Assembly (NCBI RefSeq): GCF_029852145.1
Contig: NC_079976.1
Span: forward strand, 15,237,104-15,301,103
Source of the DNA: Microplitis mediator
Taxonomy: Eukaryota > Arthropoda > Insecta > Hymenoptera > Braconidae
Reading direction: 5' to 3'
DNA length: 64,000 nt
Positions 11,398-22,495 of this stretch are shown one piece after another; positions within the stretch are counted from its first letter, which is position 1, and every line of letters starts with the position of its first letter. Made by a program: the position numbers and the translations under genes. The notes under the pieces were generated by a model, which was not told where the DNA came from, ran no database searches, and saw only the letters and a program-made list of their open reading frames with translations.

Positions 11398-13272
11398 ATG
11401 GTACTGCTTGCAATAATCCTGTTGGCTCAACCCCTACAAGCACTAATGGGGTACGATTGCGGGGACATATCTATGAACGTCACTACCATATCAGCAAATA
11501 ACATGGGCGAGTGTGACATACCGTTGAAGAATCCAGATGAAAAGCCGGTATCGCTTTAATTACTTCAGTTAGCAGAATTTAGTAACACGGAAGTGTTTGA
11601 ATGTCGGGTAGAAATAAATCGGGTGATAACATATTGTGGAGATTGGTATCATGCATTCGTAGTGGCAAATGGAAGAAGAGAATATATTTATGAATTAGAG
11701 TACAGACAATGCAAAAGGTTACATGAGACTGGCAGCTTAAAATTGGGTAATAATGCAGAATTGGAGGGATTAACAAGAAACGCAACACATTATCGGACAA
11801 TTATGCTGGCAGGAACTACCACGGTGGATGGAAAATGTGCGGGAACACAATATAGTGACCCGTTTGGTCCTTGGAGTCAAGTGATTGTGGAAGCGACCGT
11901 TAGAGTAACAGTTAGGAACTATTTTGCCACAGTGGAACGTACAAGCAATAAGTTAGTTCTTAGCAGTGGAGCAAGATGCGACTGGGCTGAAGGAGGGTGC
12001 ATAGATCAAACAGGAGGTAACACATTTTGGGAGGTCATAGGGGAAGAATCATGTCAAACAGCGAGTCACATAATTTTGTACGAGGGACCTGGCACGCTAT
12101 TGTCTGGAGAAAAAGGAGAACCAGAAATTTATACGATCAATACAGAGGATATAACATTTGCTCTAGCGAAGAAAATGGAGAAGAGAATATGCGGTTAAAC
12201 CTTAATACAAACGGAGCATCCCAAACTATTAATTAAGGTACTCAAACCAGGTGAAGAAACGGTGATAGTAAAATCAATCTCGACGTAGGACCTTGACATA
12301 TTTGCTTACATAAATTCAAAATTTGTGTGTGTAGAAAAACACATTAAACGACAAATGAGATCTCTTTACAGAGATATATTAACACACAAGTGCGAGGTCG
12401 AACGGCAAGTAATATTAAATGCGCTGATGTTGTTAGGACTAAAACCAGAGGAATTTTCTTATGCGATAATGAAAGGACCAGGATACTACGTAACAGTTGC
12501 AGGAGAAATTATTTACCTCATCAAGTGCATACCGGTAGATGTCCAATTAGGAAAAGTGGAAGAATGTTATCAGGAGTTACCGGTGACTTATCAAAATCAG
12601 AGTTGGTTTGTCACGGCTAGATCAAGAATGTTGACTAAGCAAGGTACTATTGTAGATTGCAACCAGTTGCTATCGGTCAGATATGAAGTAGATGGGGCAT
12701 GGATCGTTATGAAACCGGGATTTGAAGATATCCAAGAACCACAAATGCTAAAACCAACGACCATACCTACTTGGGATTATGAGGATACAAGATATTTGGC
12801 GACAAGTGGGATATACACGGAAAAGGATTTAGAAAAATTGAGGAATAGAATAATGCTGCCGGTAGAAACTCCAGTTTTGGTTAATACCATAATAAGAGGG
12901 GCAACAGGTCGCACTATTGTTGGTAGTACGGGAATATCAATGACGCAGTTCATGGATGAATCAGTAATTGAAAATTATGCAAAGAAGCCATGGGATAAGT
13001 TTTGGGGAGGATTTTTAATATTCGGAACGGCGAGTGCAGGCTTAATAGGCATAATGATAAGTATGAAATTGTTAAAAATAATAATCGACACAGTAGTACA
13101 TGGGTATGTTTGACATCGAGCATACGGCTGGAGTTTATATTTAGTAGGCGCAATTTTATCATCAGTAACACATTTATTGTTACGATTGGCGGAAGAACCG
13201 TTAAAAAGTAAGAAGAAGAAATCAAGGGAACGTAAAAATAGAGGGAAGCCGGTTTCGGAAACCGCAAATTAA
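11398..13272 (+). pseudogene. Chuvirus-type envelope glycoprotein, near full length (copy 2)
   Basis: One reading frame of about 625 codons encodes an envelope glycoprotein of the Jingchuvirales class, a surface protein for attachment and membrane fusion. The Met at 11398 is preferred over 11365 because a hydrophobic signal peptide follows at once. The mature start has the family hallmark GYDCG...NVTTIS followed by a conserved CDI. Many cysteines follow, then the conserved central block (MKGPGYYVTVAGE, QELPVTYQNQSWF), DLEKLR...RGATG, a membrane segment (about 13000-13100) and a lysine-rich cytoplasmic tail. The frame holds four in-frame stops (TAA 11557, TAA 12196, TAG 12286, TGA 13111) but no frameshift; homology continues across each stop. 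It is therefore a pseudogene. Proteins of this type are known as captured env genes of BEL/Pao retroelements, but no pol lies upstream here. Confidence 0.85.
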
Positions 13273-13344
13273 GATAAGCGAAAAAAAAACGAGAGGGAAA
13301 TTAGTTAAAAGATCGATTATTTTATTTTTAAAAAATTTCTTTTT

Positions 13345-13398
13345 CTCTGTCTTGAAAAAAAAAAAAAAAAAAACAAAAAAAAAAGGAGGGAAGGGTGA
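13345..13398 (+). other. Poly-A/polypurine tract
   Basis: About 35 mostly A bases followed by GGAGGGAAGGG and then TGATTATG. This is the structure of a retroelement polypurine tract followed by an LTR-type TG. It separates the two envelope pseudogenes. Confidence 0.45.
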
Positions 13399-13422
13399 TT
13401 ATGATGTTAAAGTTGAGAATTA

Positions 13423-15370
13423 AATGGTCGCAGTGCCACGATGAGGACGGGAGAAGGGACTACAGGAAGGATGATAAGATTGGACAACAGATGGAGATTG
13501 TATTCAGACGATATCGGGGAATACAGGGTTTTGTCGCATGAGTGGAAAATAATAACATTCATAGATATGTATGAGGAAGAAGCTGAGACGGATCAGTTAG
13601 TGAAGGAATTGGACAAATTAAGGGAGCAGGTCAAGAGTGAGGAGGGCCTTATGGAATTGGAAAAACAAGTTAACCAAATAAAAACCTGCGTAGAAGAAAG
13701 TAGCAATTAGTGGATTTAATGGATTATTATGAGAAAATATCTAATTTTTTGGAAAATAATAATAGTTTAGTAAGGACAGGGGATAACGAGGTCATATTCA
13801 GACTCCAAGAGGAATTCAGCATTGGAAAAGGAAATGAAGAAGACAAGGTGGATTTGGATCAGTTTGAGGGGGAGTTAGAAGTCCGCGAGTCCGTTAGTAA
13901 AAGAGTGTTTTTCGCCTCCTTTATGGTAACTGAAGACCAGATTTTCAATGGGATATTGTCGGTGTCGGATTTTCAGCGGGCCATTGGTGTTATTTTAGAA
14001 GACAGAAAAGGGATGGAACTTCCTACTGGAACGGATTCAGATGGGATAAAGACATTGCTGGCGATCATAGATGCAGAGGTACAAGTTTATTATCAAAGAA
14101 TTATATACATCTGGAGGGTGCCGCTTATGTTAAGAACGAAATATAGACTGATCAAACACTATTGATTTCCCACCATGCTATCAACAGCACCGATATATGG
14201 GATGATCATAATGCCGACTACACCATATACTGCCATAAGGGAAGGTGAATATATATCACTTACAAGGGACGACATCGAAAGGAGTAAGGTAATCGGTGAT
14301 CGATTCTTTGGAGCTAGTAGAGTTGTTGCACATGAGTTGGAAGGTGGAAAAGGTTGCGAAGCAAGGTTGTATGCAGGGAAAAACGTCGATATCAACGAGT
14401 GTGAATTGAAAGTGGTCAAGCTGGAAAAGACATTTTGGATGAAGTTACATAATACTAATGCCCGGCTGTTTGTTGCTATGGGCGATGAGATTTTAAAAAT
14501 TGGTTGCGCCGGAAATAAGACCGAGGAAATGACCGTGAACCGAACGGGAGTGATGTGGATGCGGGAAGAGTGTAAGGGAGTGACAGGTGAAACATTCTTA
14601 ACTCCAACCCGAGGAAGACACGTCGTGGCAAAGATTATGGATAGAAAGTTGGGCTGGCCAGAGATTAGGGAAGAGTTGGAAAAGATCCTGAAAGGAACTC
14701 ATATTGCCCTGGATGACTTAATGGCCGCGGTGGGACAAATACAAGGTGATGGAGCCACTGTGGAAAAAAGAGGTGTCAGATTAGCAGAAGTGCGACAGGA
14801 GCTGCACCAGATGGTGGTATTGAAGGCATACGAGTTGAAATTGTGGGAATCAAGACCTTGGCCATGTATTTTTGTATTGGACTAGGTGTTGTAATATTTT
14901 TAATTTTGTGTGGATTGTGCTCAAGGCTATGCATAAAACGGAAAATTCAAGCGAAGAATGAGGAACGAGCAGAAGAAGAAACAATCACAACGATAGAAGA
15001 GCCAGGGATAAGTACAGAACGAAGATCTCGGGTGAAAAACAAAAAACAGACGGAAGACAAGAGAGAGACACCTATAGAAGAACTTAAGATGGAACCAGTT
15101 CAGCGAAAGGATAAGATGATAGGTATTCCGATGCCACCGCCAAAATCGAAACGGACAAAAAGGGAAAGGGAAGTAGATATATCCCGATTGAAGGAAGGAC
15201 ACAGCGCTATCGGAACTGACGAGGCACAGGAATAAGCGGGGGTATCGTATGCGGATTTGGAGATGATGCAGTTAACGCAGCTTCCTCATCACAACAGCGA
15301 ATCAGAAGGTTTGACCAGAGCTACTACTGCCCGTCGGAGTATTTGGCATTATAGGAACTTGAGATTGTAG
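13423..15370 (+). pseudogene. env: Insect-retrovirus / baculovirus-F-like Env, decayed
   Basis: Remnant of a transmembrane envelope fusion protein of the type encoded by errantivirus-like Ty3/gypsy elements (Pfam Baculovirus_F class, by recognition). Order: an N-terminal RLYSDDIGEYRVLSHEWKII block (frame 1, 13441-13710); a coiled Glu/Lys-rich segment; the central region ending in YYQRIIYIWRVPL (frame 3, 13710-14165); the conserved PIYGMIIMPTTPY block and cysteine-bearing ectodomain (frame 3, 14175-14885); a membrane anchor (about 14850-14925) and a long basic cytoplasmic tail (frame 2, 14843-15235), which continues in frame past a stop to a terminal ARRSIWHYRNLRL-like end at 15370. Breaks: frame change near 13680-13710, TGA at 14163, frame change near 14843-14885, TAA at 15233. 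No upstream gag-pol is present. Confidence 0.8.
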
Positions 15371-15941
15371 AGGAGCTCGCCATCAGCAACCTATCTGTCC
15401 CTTATTCCCTTTGCCCAACCTATTTCTTTGTTGCAGGCACGCCACACAGGGGAGATGCAGCCAGCATGCCGGGTCGTTCAAGTCTATCGGATTTCAGGAT
15501 CACGAAGACTGCGGTCGATGAAGCCCAATAACATCGTGCAAAGCAGTGGAATGCAGATTACATTTTTTTATTATTAATTATCAATCATTATTATTCTCTT
15601 GTGCATTGTTGTTTCAACAAATATTCTATTTTCCTTAGTATGTAGAGAGTCTCTTCAGGGAAACATAAGCTTACGTTAATATATATACATATAATCCGAA
15701 AAGCATCCTAAGGGATAAGTAATCATTTTATTTTTTTTTTCTCGAGTATTATATTGTTTTTTGAACAAGTATGCAACGTATACTGTTGTGCAGCTGAAAA
15801 TTAACCTGAGCTTCAAGTGGTCGAGAAGGAGAATCGTGATCTCGGGTGGTATCAGGGAGTTCACATGCGACTTACCCTGTGAATAGGATTGTCCCTTTTA
15901 CCATTCGGGAGAATGGCTTTCTTTTTCGAGCTGGGGGAGCG
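15371..15941 (+). other. 3' region between Env and LTR, with polypurine tract
   Basis: No ORF of note. It ends in GAGCTGGGGGAGCG (about 15929-15941), a short purine tract directly before the LTR start, as expected for the plus-strand primer of a Ty3/gypsy element. Confidence 0.6.
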
Positions 15942-16657
15942 TGTGACGGGTGAGCTAACTCCCACCCGTCTGATACTAATTAACAAATAATAGATAGATA
16001 TATTTTAGTTCAGAAAGCAATACTTTTATTGAAGTTTCATTAAGCGCTATACAGCTGCACATAAATATCGCATTACATTAGTTGTATTAAGTCTTACTTT
16101 TATAAAGACAATGCGATGAGCAGACGTTTCGCGTGGTCAGCAGTTTTGGCTGTGGGAAGAAAAGAGTTCCGTTGGAGACTGCGAAGGGATATTTTCTTAT
16201 GCAGCACGAAAAGAGTTCTCATGGGAAACGGCGGAGTGATATTTTGGAAGCAGAGGATGCAATTGCAGAAGAAGAGTTAGTTACCATAGTTAAGCTGATT
16301 CGAATAGTCGTCTGCTCGCGCATAAATATTATATCTCTCTTATTTTACCGCTTTTATTACAGATCACTATAAGAATACGTTTAATGCCGCTATTGTTGAA
16401 TGAAAATATTGTATTAGTATCCGATTCATTTATGCTATCTTAGATTTGTAAAAGAGACTCTCAGGGCCTTTTCTGGGTACTCCCATATTTTGGGGACGCC
16501 CAATAAACAAATATCCATATAATTTACATATAGTCATTCCTTCACTGAGCGACCCACACCCTTTATAACATCCTATTAAATTTCTAGAGACGCTGAGCTA
16601 GGCACGGTAAGATCGGTTACGCACTAAGAACATGAAGGTGTAAGCTCACACGTAACA
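15942..16657 (+). repeat. 3' LTR of the Env-bearing retroelement
   Basis: Starts TGTGACGGGT and ends ACACGTAACA (TG...CA, 716 bp). It holds a TATA-like TTTATAAAG at about 16098 with an initiator-like TCAG about 40 bases on, and AATAAA at about 16500 as polyadenylation signal. The position after a polypurine tract and the Env pseudogene supports a 3' LTR. The 5' LTR and gag-pol are absent, so target duplication cannot be tested. Confidence 0.7.
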
Positions 16658-17560
16658 TTAAATATTTTTGAAAAATTTTTTTCACCGTATTGTCAGCGTA
16701 AGGAAATATTGATTAAAAAAAAATTTTTTCTTAAAAACAATATCTAATTGTTTATAATCGTTTTTTTTTTTCATATTTTGATTATTTAACTAAATCATTA
16801 AGGAATCGTTTATTTCTAAATCATAATTCGCATCTTTAAATATAATAGCAAAAAAAAAATTTTTTGTCCACAATTAATCCATTTGTTTGTTTAACAATTC
16901 CTTTTTTTTTCATTCTAATTTTTTTCTAGAACATAAAAGAATTACAAAAACAGCAATCTGCAACAATATGGCAAATAAAAATTTTTAAAAAAAAAAAAAA
17001 AAAAAAAAAAAGTTACAAAAGATCTGTTCGACAAAGCCGATGATAGTGTCACGGCTGATACGTTCGACTCTTTCTGAAAATTTTAAATTTATTGTACACG
17101 AGAAAACAATTTTTCTCGAGAACTATGGCGACACAGACAGAAAACAGCAAAGACACAGGCGGTAACACAAGTGCGTTTCCGAGTAGACCTTCAGTTTTTT
17201 TTTTTTATATATAATAATTAACAGGGTAAAATCAGTCGGATAGATCGCATAAGAGAATACTCGTCCATCTAGTACGTGAGAACTTAAGATCTCTTGCATT
17301 TGGACCTTTTTTTTTATGACGCCCGACTTACTGACGCCAGTAATCGTACGGGACAAATATACCTCCCAAAGCGTTTACAACGCTTTACAATTAAAAATCG
17401 TACAGGTACTAATGGAACACACGTACCAGAGTTTCTCTTATTCTTTAGATTTCATCATTTTACTTAACGTATTTTTAAAATTTATGTATCCGTTCCCATT
17501 TAAGAATCTAAGCATAGGAGCGGTAATCTTTCTTTAATTTTCTTCTTAAAACTATAGACC
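16658..17560. other. AT-rich spacer
   Basis: Homopolymer-rich. A more complex stretch at about 17270-17420 contains short open frames on both strands, without recognisable product. Confidence 0.4.
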
Positions 17561-17963
17561 ACCCAACTCATGTGCACCTGCATGTGATTCTTGGAAATTA
17601 GAGAAAGCCAATGGAAACTACCAAAATTTATGGTTTCCTCGGCGGCAGAGTGGCGCCAGGTCATCGGCCTACTTAGTAGTCGAAATCTATTTCCCAGGGA
17701 TCACACGTGTGCATGGGCCTAGAACTTTCGCGTAGGTCCGAGTCTTTTCGTATGGGAAACAAGTTACCACCACTTTTCATAGGTGAAGACCATATAAAAA
17801 GACCATGGACTTTAGCTCATCAGTTCTTTTGGGAATCAAACTCTGAACCATACCGAACTCCGGACACTTGACGGTGTTCAGAAGCATAATCAACGCGATA
17901 TTAATGTATAGCATCCGATCACGTGAGCCCAGATCGTGAGATTGGTCCTTGATCGTTGTAAGT
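17561..17963 (+). promoter_or_regulatory. LTR-like promoter fragment with TATA and initiator
   Basis: ATATAAAAAG at 17793-17802 is followed 27 bases later by TCAGT (17820-17824), the arthropod initiator, which is the usual TATA-Inr spacing. The surrounding sequence is GC-richer than the neighbourhood. It ends in a block (17911-17963) shared with 18826-18878 that finishes in GTAAGT, a perfect 5' splice donor. It resembles U3-R-U5 plus leader of a retroelement, but I cannot define its ends. Confidence 0.4.
17911..17963 (+). repeat. Leader-like repeat ending in splice donor (unit 1)
   Basis: Contains CACGTGAGCCCAG, GGTCCTTGA and terminal TTGTAAGT. The same order recurs at 18826-18878 with scattered substitutions. 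Confidence 0.65.
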
Positions 17964-18059
17964 CGTGAACTAATATCAACCGTTTAGCACCGGTACAGCA
18001 TTGATTATCTTCATCTTATTTTTAATTCATTCAATTTCATTTTTATTTGTACCACAAAA

Positions 18060-18310
18060 CGTGAAGAATCAAAGAATATTTTACCGCGAGAAAATGCGAA
18101 GATTTTAAAAGAGTTATTTTACCGCGAAAACGCGAAGAATTTGAAAATACTGAATTATATTTCATCGTGAAAATACGCAAAGATTTTACAAACAAATTTA
18201 CATTTTTATTTACTACGAAGATTTTGAAACGCATAAATAATTAAAACAAACTAAATAAACCAATAAATTAGAATCATATTAATTAACCGCGAGAACGCGC
18301 CGTGTAAAAG
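18060..18310 (+). repeat. Degenerate CGCG-hairpin tandem repeat
   Basis: Variants of ACCGCGAAAACGCGAAGA occur at about 18081, 18120, 18163 (diverged) and 18285. Each has a small CGCG...CGCG stem, embedded in AT-rich sequence. Confidence 0.5.
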
Positions 18311-18825
18311 TGTCCTGTGTTACTGCTGATAGTCTTGACACCTCACCTAAACCTGTTTAGGGTAAGTTTTCACCATTGTAATCATTATTTAATATTTTTA
18401 TTATTTTATATATTTTGAACCTGATTATAAAACATATGCATGACACATTTTATTTTATATTGTCGATTTTAAACAATTGTAACCCTTTTGTATTTTGAGT
18501 ACATTGGATCTTAAATAAAATTACTCGTTAACATAATAATTTGAAAAACATTATTTTTGAGATAATTTTACTTTAGCAATAGAATACTAGCTTCTCGAGG
18601 CTTTTCGGCATCCCACCTTCCTTTATCCCTTATTTTCTACCTGTAAAGCCGCTCAGACAGATAGTCAACAGTAGGGGGTACACAATCTTACGTTTACCGC
18701 TCGACGTTTGATTGTGAAATTTAAATAAGTCACACGCATAGATTGGAAATCGTATTGAGTTTATCAATATTTGTCTTCAACAATATTGTGTGGGCGCGAG
18801 TTGAATATAAGGTAGAATAAATCGA

Positions 18826-18878
18826 GCATTTGGTCACGTGAGCCCAGGTCACAGGATCGGTCCTTGACCACTGTAAGT
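18826..18878 (+). repeat. Leader-like repeat ending in splice donor (unit 2)
   Basis: Second copy of the 17911-17963 block, with CACGTGAGCCCAG, ATCGGTCCTTGA and CTGTAAGTA. Conservation of the donor in both diverged copies is notable. Confidence 0.65.
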
Positions 18879-19062
18879 ACCCTTTTATTTCATACCTTTA
18901 TACGAAATTCGTACCTACGCCCATCACGATCTCCAATCGTGACAATAGAACGAAAAAAATTTCAGACTCGAAGAAAAGAAAAACAAAACCTGTGAAGAAT
19001 TATAATTTTAGAGAGAAAAAAAGCTGGTATTATCATGGATGTGAAAAAAAGAAATAGCTGAT

Positions 19063-19152
19063 ATGAGGCAATGCATTAAATGCAGCAAGTGGTGTCACGA
19101 GGCGTGCGTCGGCTTAACAGTAGATAATACTGATAGTTTTAAGTGCTGTTGA
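19063..19152 (+). pseudogene. PHD zinc-finger fragment
   Basis: A 29-residue open piece reads as the second half of a PHD finger: C-x2-C-x-W-C-H-x2-C followed by a spacer and a final F-K-C-C before a TGA. PHD fingers bind histone tails in host proteins, and a C-terminal PHD-like finger of this form is also common in insect DNA-transposon proteins. The frame upstream of the ATG is interrupted by stops, so only a fragment remains, probably from a transposon-encoded protein. Confidence 0.5.
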
Positions 19153-19375
19153 GCAAAGGAATATAGTCTTCAGACTCGTAAATAGTATTGTTGCTAAGTT
19201 GAAGTTATGATTAATCTCTTATAATAATTTTATCAAGAATAGTTTAACTATTCCAGTATGTTTAACTCGTTGGCCTTATTACTCTACCGCAGTAAAATAA
19301 GGCCTATTCGTATGGTTTTTATAAACATTTAATTTTGTGCCTGTTTATGGTAAAAATTGCCATTGCTTCATCATA

Positions 19376-21163
19376 CACTTATCCAAAAAATTAAAGGAAC
19401 AAGAAAATTTTATAAATTTTTTAGTGATTTTTGGAAGGCTGTATTTTCGTGAAAAATGATCGTATCGAAAAAATTAAAAAAGCAAATTGAAGCTTGAAAT
19501 CTCTAGTTCAAAGATCTTCCAGGAAAATATTTTTTTGAGACACGGTTTCTGCGGAATCATAAGAAAAAGGTCGAGACAAAATTTTTCTAAATTTATTGGT
19601 TTTGTTTTTTAGGTCTACGGGGCCGGGAAAAATTTTTTAATAAAAACGAATTCATGGCTCGGTTAGGAAATATATTCATCTACAATTAGGTTTTTTTTGT
19701 TTCTCTGTACGACAATTTGCTGCTGAGATATCAGCCTTCAAATGAAAAAGGATCCTTTTGTCTTTGATTATTGATATCTCAGCAAGTAATGGTCACACAG
19801 TAATTTAAAGGGCAGCTTAATAAACTTTAATGAATTCCCTACAAGCTCCATTTTCGATTTTTTCAAAAAAAAATTTTTTTTCATCCTTGATATCCATTTG
19901 AAAAACCCACAAAAAATGGCCATTTCCTGGTTTTTTAGTCAACTCATCGCTACTCTGCAAATATTGATAAAAAAAATAATGTTGCCAGGTAATTTTACAG
20001 CTTAATGTACTCCCATAAACTCTGGTAATATACAGATTGATCCATTGAACTGTTTGTCCGGACTGATTGCTCAAAGTTTTACAAAACAATTAAAGGAACA
20101 AGTTTTGTTCCTTAATGTGAGTAATCATTACCAAAATGAAAAAATTAATGTTTTTTCTATTTTCTTTCATTTTTGCTTTAGTTATTCAGTACATGTAAGG
20201 TAAAGAGAAAAAAAAAAATTTCTTTCCGAAAAACAAAAAAAAAAAAAATAACCCCCCCGAATAAAACATAAAAAAAACAACATGTAAAAAAATTCGTGTT
20301 TGGTCTCGTATTTCGGAAAATTTTTTTTTTTCTCTTTACCTTACATGTACTGACTAACTAAAGCAAAAATGAAAGAAAATAGAAAAAAAATTAATTTTTT
20401 CATTTTGGTAATGATTACACACATTAAGGAACAAAACTTGTTCCTTTAATTGTTTTGTAAAACTTTGAGCAATCAGTCCGGACAAACGGTTCAATGGATC
20501 AATCTGAATATTTCCAGAGTTTTTGGGAGTACATTAAGCTGTAAAATTACCTGGCAACATTATTTTTTTCATCAATATTTGCCGAGTAGCGATGAGTTGA
20601 CTAAAAAACCAGAAAATGGCCATTTTTTGTGGGTTTTTCAAATGGATATCAAGGATAAAAAAAAATTTTTTTTTGAAAAAATCGAAAATGGAGCTTGTAG
20701 GGAATTCATTAAAGTTTATTAAACTGCCCTTTAAATTACTGTGTGACCATTACTTGCTGAGATATCAATAATCAAAGACAAAAGGATCCTTTTTCATTTG
20801 AAGGCTGATATCTCAGCAGCAAATTGTCGTACAGAGAAACAAAAAAAACCTAATTGTAGCTGAATATATTTCCTAACCGAGCCATGAATTCGTTTTTATT
20901 AAAAAATTTTTCCCGGCCCCGTAGACCTAAAAAACAAAACCAATAAATTTAGAAAAATTTTGTCTCGACCTTTTTCTTATGATTCCGCAGAAACCGTGTC
21001 TCAAAAAAATATTTTCCTGGAAGATTTTTGAACTAGAGATTTCAAGCTTCAATTTGCTTTTTTAATTTTTTCGATACGATCATTTTTCACGAAAATACAG
21101 CCTTCCAAAAATCACTAAAAAATTTATAAAATTTTCTTGTTCCTTTAATTTTTTGGATAAGTG
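19376..21163. mobile_element. Fold-back element family B, copy 1 (1.8 kb palindrome)
   Basis: The left end CACTTATCCAAAAAATTAAA at 19376 is mirrored exactly by the right end at 21163, and the two ~850-bp arms are near-perfect reverse complements meeting near 20270. A TA precedes the left end, and CA follows the right. Mirror-image 90-codon ORFs lie in both arms (minus 19817-20089, plus 20450-20722), which follows from the palindrome. No transposase is visible, so it is non-autonomous. The ends and TA context suggest mobilisation by a Tc1/mariner-type enzyme (inference). Relatives: 40063-41531, about 61140-63105, 1714-2500. Confidence 0.85.
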
Positions 21164-21312
21164 CATTTTATGGCTAATGTATTAAAATAAAGATCAATAA
21201 TACATTGCCATAATTAAATGCAATATTTTCGATTTTATTCAACATCTCCCTTAGCGGGGCCTTATTACCCGCAGGTACCTTATATAGGTATATTGTATAC
21301 CTATATACATTA

Positions 21313-21905
21313 GGGTGATCCAAAAAATAACAAATTTTTTTTTTCTCGCAAACAGGTTCAAAAGTTTCATTTAAATAAAAAAGACGCTTGTGAAAATTAG
21401 AGCTCTTAATATTAACATTAAGAGGATCCTCATCGCACTTTTCTATTTTCCATAAGAATAACATGGAAACAATTTCTTTTACGTCTTCTGATTTTTATAA
21501 GTAGCTAACGATGCGTTATAGGAACAATTGGCAGGCAAGTTTTTTTGTAGGGATTTGAATGATCTACAAAAAAAGATTTTTATTATTTTTTGAGAAATCT
21601 ATGTGTTCAAAAGTTATTTGAGGTTGAAGTCGAATTCATCTTAAATTTTGAGATTTTCTTACTTTTCCAGCGAAACTATCAGACCTATTACAAAATATCA
21701 TTCGACCTTTCTTGTAGACAATTTTAGTCTCTAGAAGTTATTTTAAATGAAGTTTATTCCAATTCCGCATCGTTTTTTCGTTATTTTTATTTTAATGTCA
21801 AGCTCTTAAAATCGATCAGAAGACTATTTTTTTTATGAGGTTGACATTAAAATAAAAATAACTAGAATACGATACGGAATTTGAAAAGACTTTATTAAAA
21901 ATACA
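21313..21905 (+). mobile_element. TA-type inverted-repeat element family C, truncated
   Basis: Starts GGGTGATCCAAAAAAT after a TA and shares its order of blocks (GAGCTCTTAATATTAA, 'ttttctattttcc', 'aataacat') with 44538-45565 and 63642-64000. An internal fold-back covers about 21725-21900 (complementary 'aaaataaaaataac' arms). The right end is replaced by a family A fragment at 21912. Confidence 0.65.
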
Positions 21906-21911
21906 TTGTAC

Positions 21912-22022
21912 GTACCTCAAAACGTCGACATCTGATGAATACTCGATTTTCAAAGATCGGGGTGAAAACAATAACTTCCCGAATTTTTCGAAAATCATCG
22001 ATTTTCTTAGCGGGAAATTAAA
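21912..22022 (-). repeat. Repeat family A fragment
   Basis: Contains CTCAAAACGTCGACATCTGATG, 'ataacttcccgaattttt' and the terminal TTAGCGGGAAATT, i.e. one terminus of family A in the same orientation as 5921-6737. Confidence 0.7.
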
Positions 22023-22069
22023 AAAATTTTTTTTTTAGTTTTTTATTAAATTCTCAGAAACGACTTGAA

Positions 22070-22495
22070 CCATCGACTTCAAAACCTGATCAGCTCTAGA
22101 ACTAATAAAACGTGTCGGTTGCTGCTTTAGTGATCTCAATCGGTTAATTTGTTCGAGAGACATCGCGGGAGAAAGAAATGGTAAAAATCAGTTATTTGCG
22201 AATATCTTTGAAACAACTTAACTAAACAATTCCAAAATCTAATCAGCTCTAGAAATCAATAAAATGCGTCGATTGCCGCCTCAACCATCGAAATCGGTTA
22301 ATTCGTTTGTGAGATATCGTGGGAGAGCAAAATGCTAAAAAACGGTTTTTTCGAAAAAAAATGGCATACAAAAGTATTTTCGACCTCGAAGAGCTTGAAA
22401 ATGTATTCACAGCAATGCATTCTCGTTGAGCTCAAGGAGCTTGAAAACAGCGGGAAGTTTTGGGGCTGGCCCGCAGGCGCAACCGAAAGACAGAT
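22070..22495 (+). repeat. Repeat family A fragment
   Basis: Two ~110-bp subrepeats, the GAGCTC-type hairpins in degraded form (about 22380-22445) and the terminal AGCGGGAAGTTTTGGGGCTG, in the orientation of copy 1. Together with 21912-22022 it forms a tail-to-head rearranged pair. Confidence 0.7.

Noticed and set aside
12027..13267. Other-frame ORFs over glycoprotein copy 2
   Set aside because: The frame 1 reading carries the family motifs throughout; the others are shadows.
19817..20722. Two 90-codon mirror proteins as a gene pair
   Set aside because: They are the two arms of one palindrome; the differences are mostly amino-acid changing, and the frame is not open in the sister element at 40063-41531.
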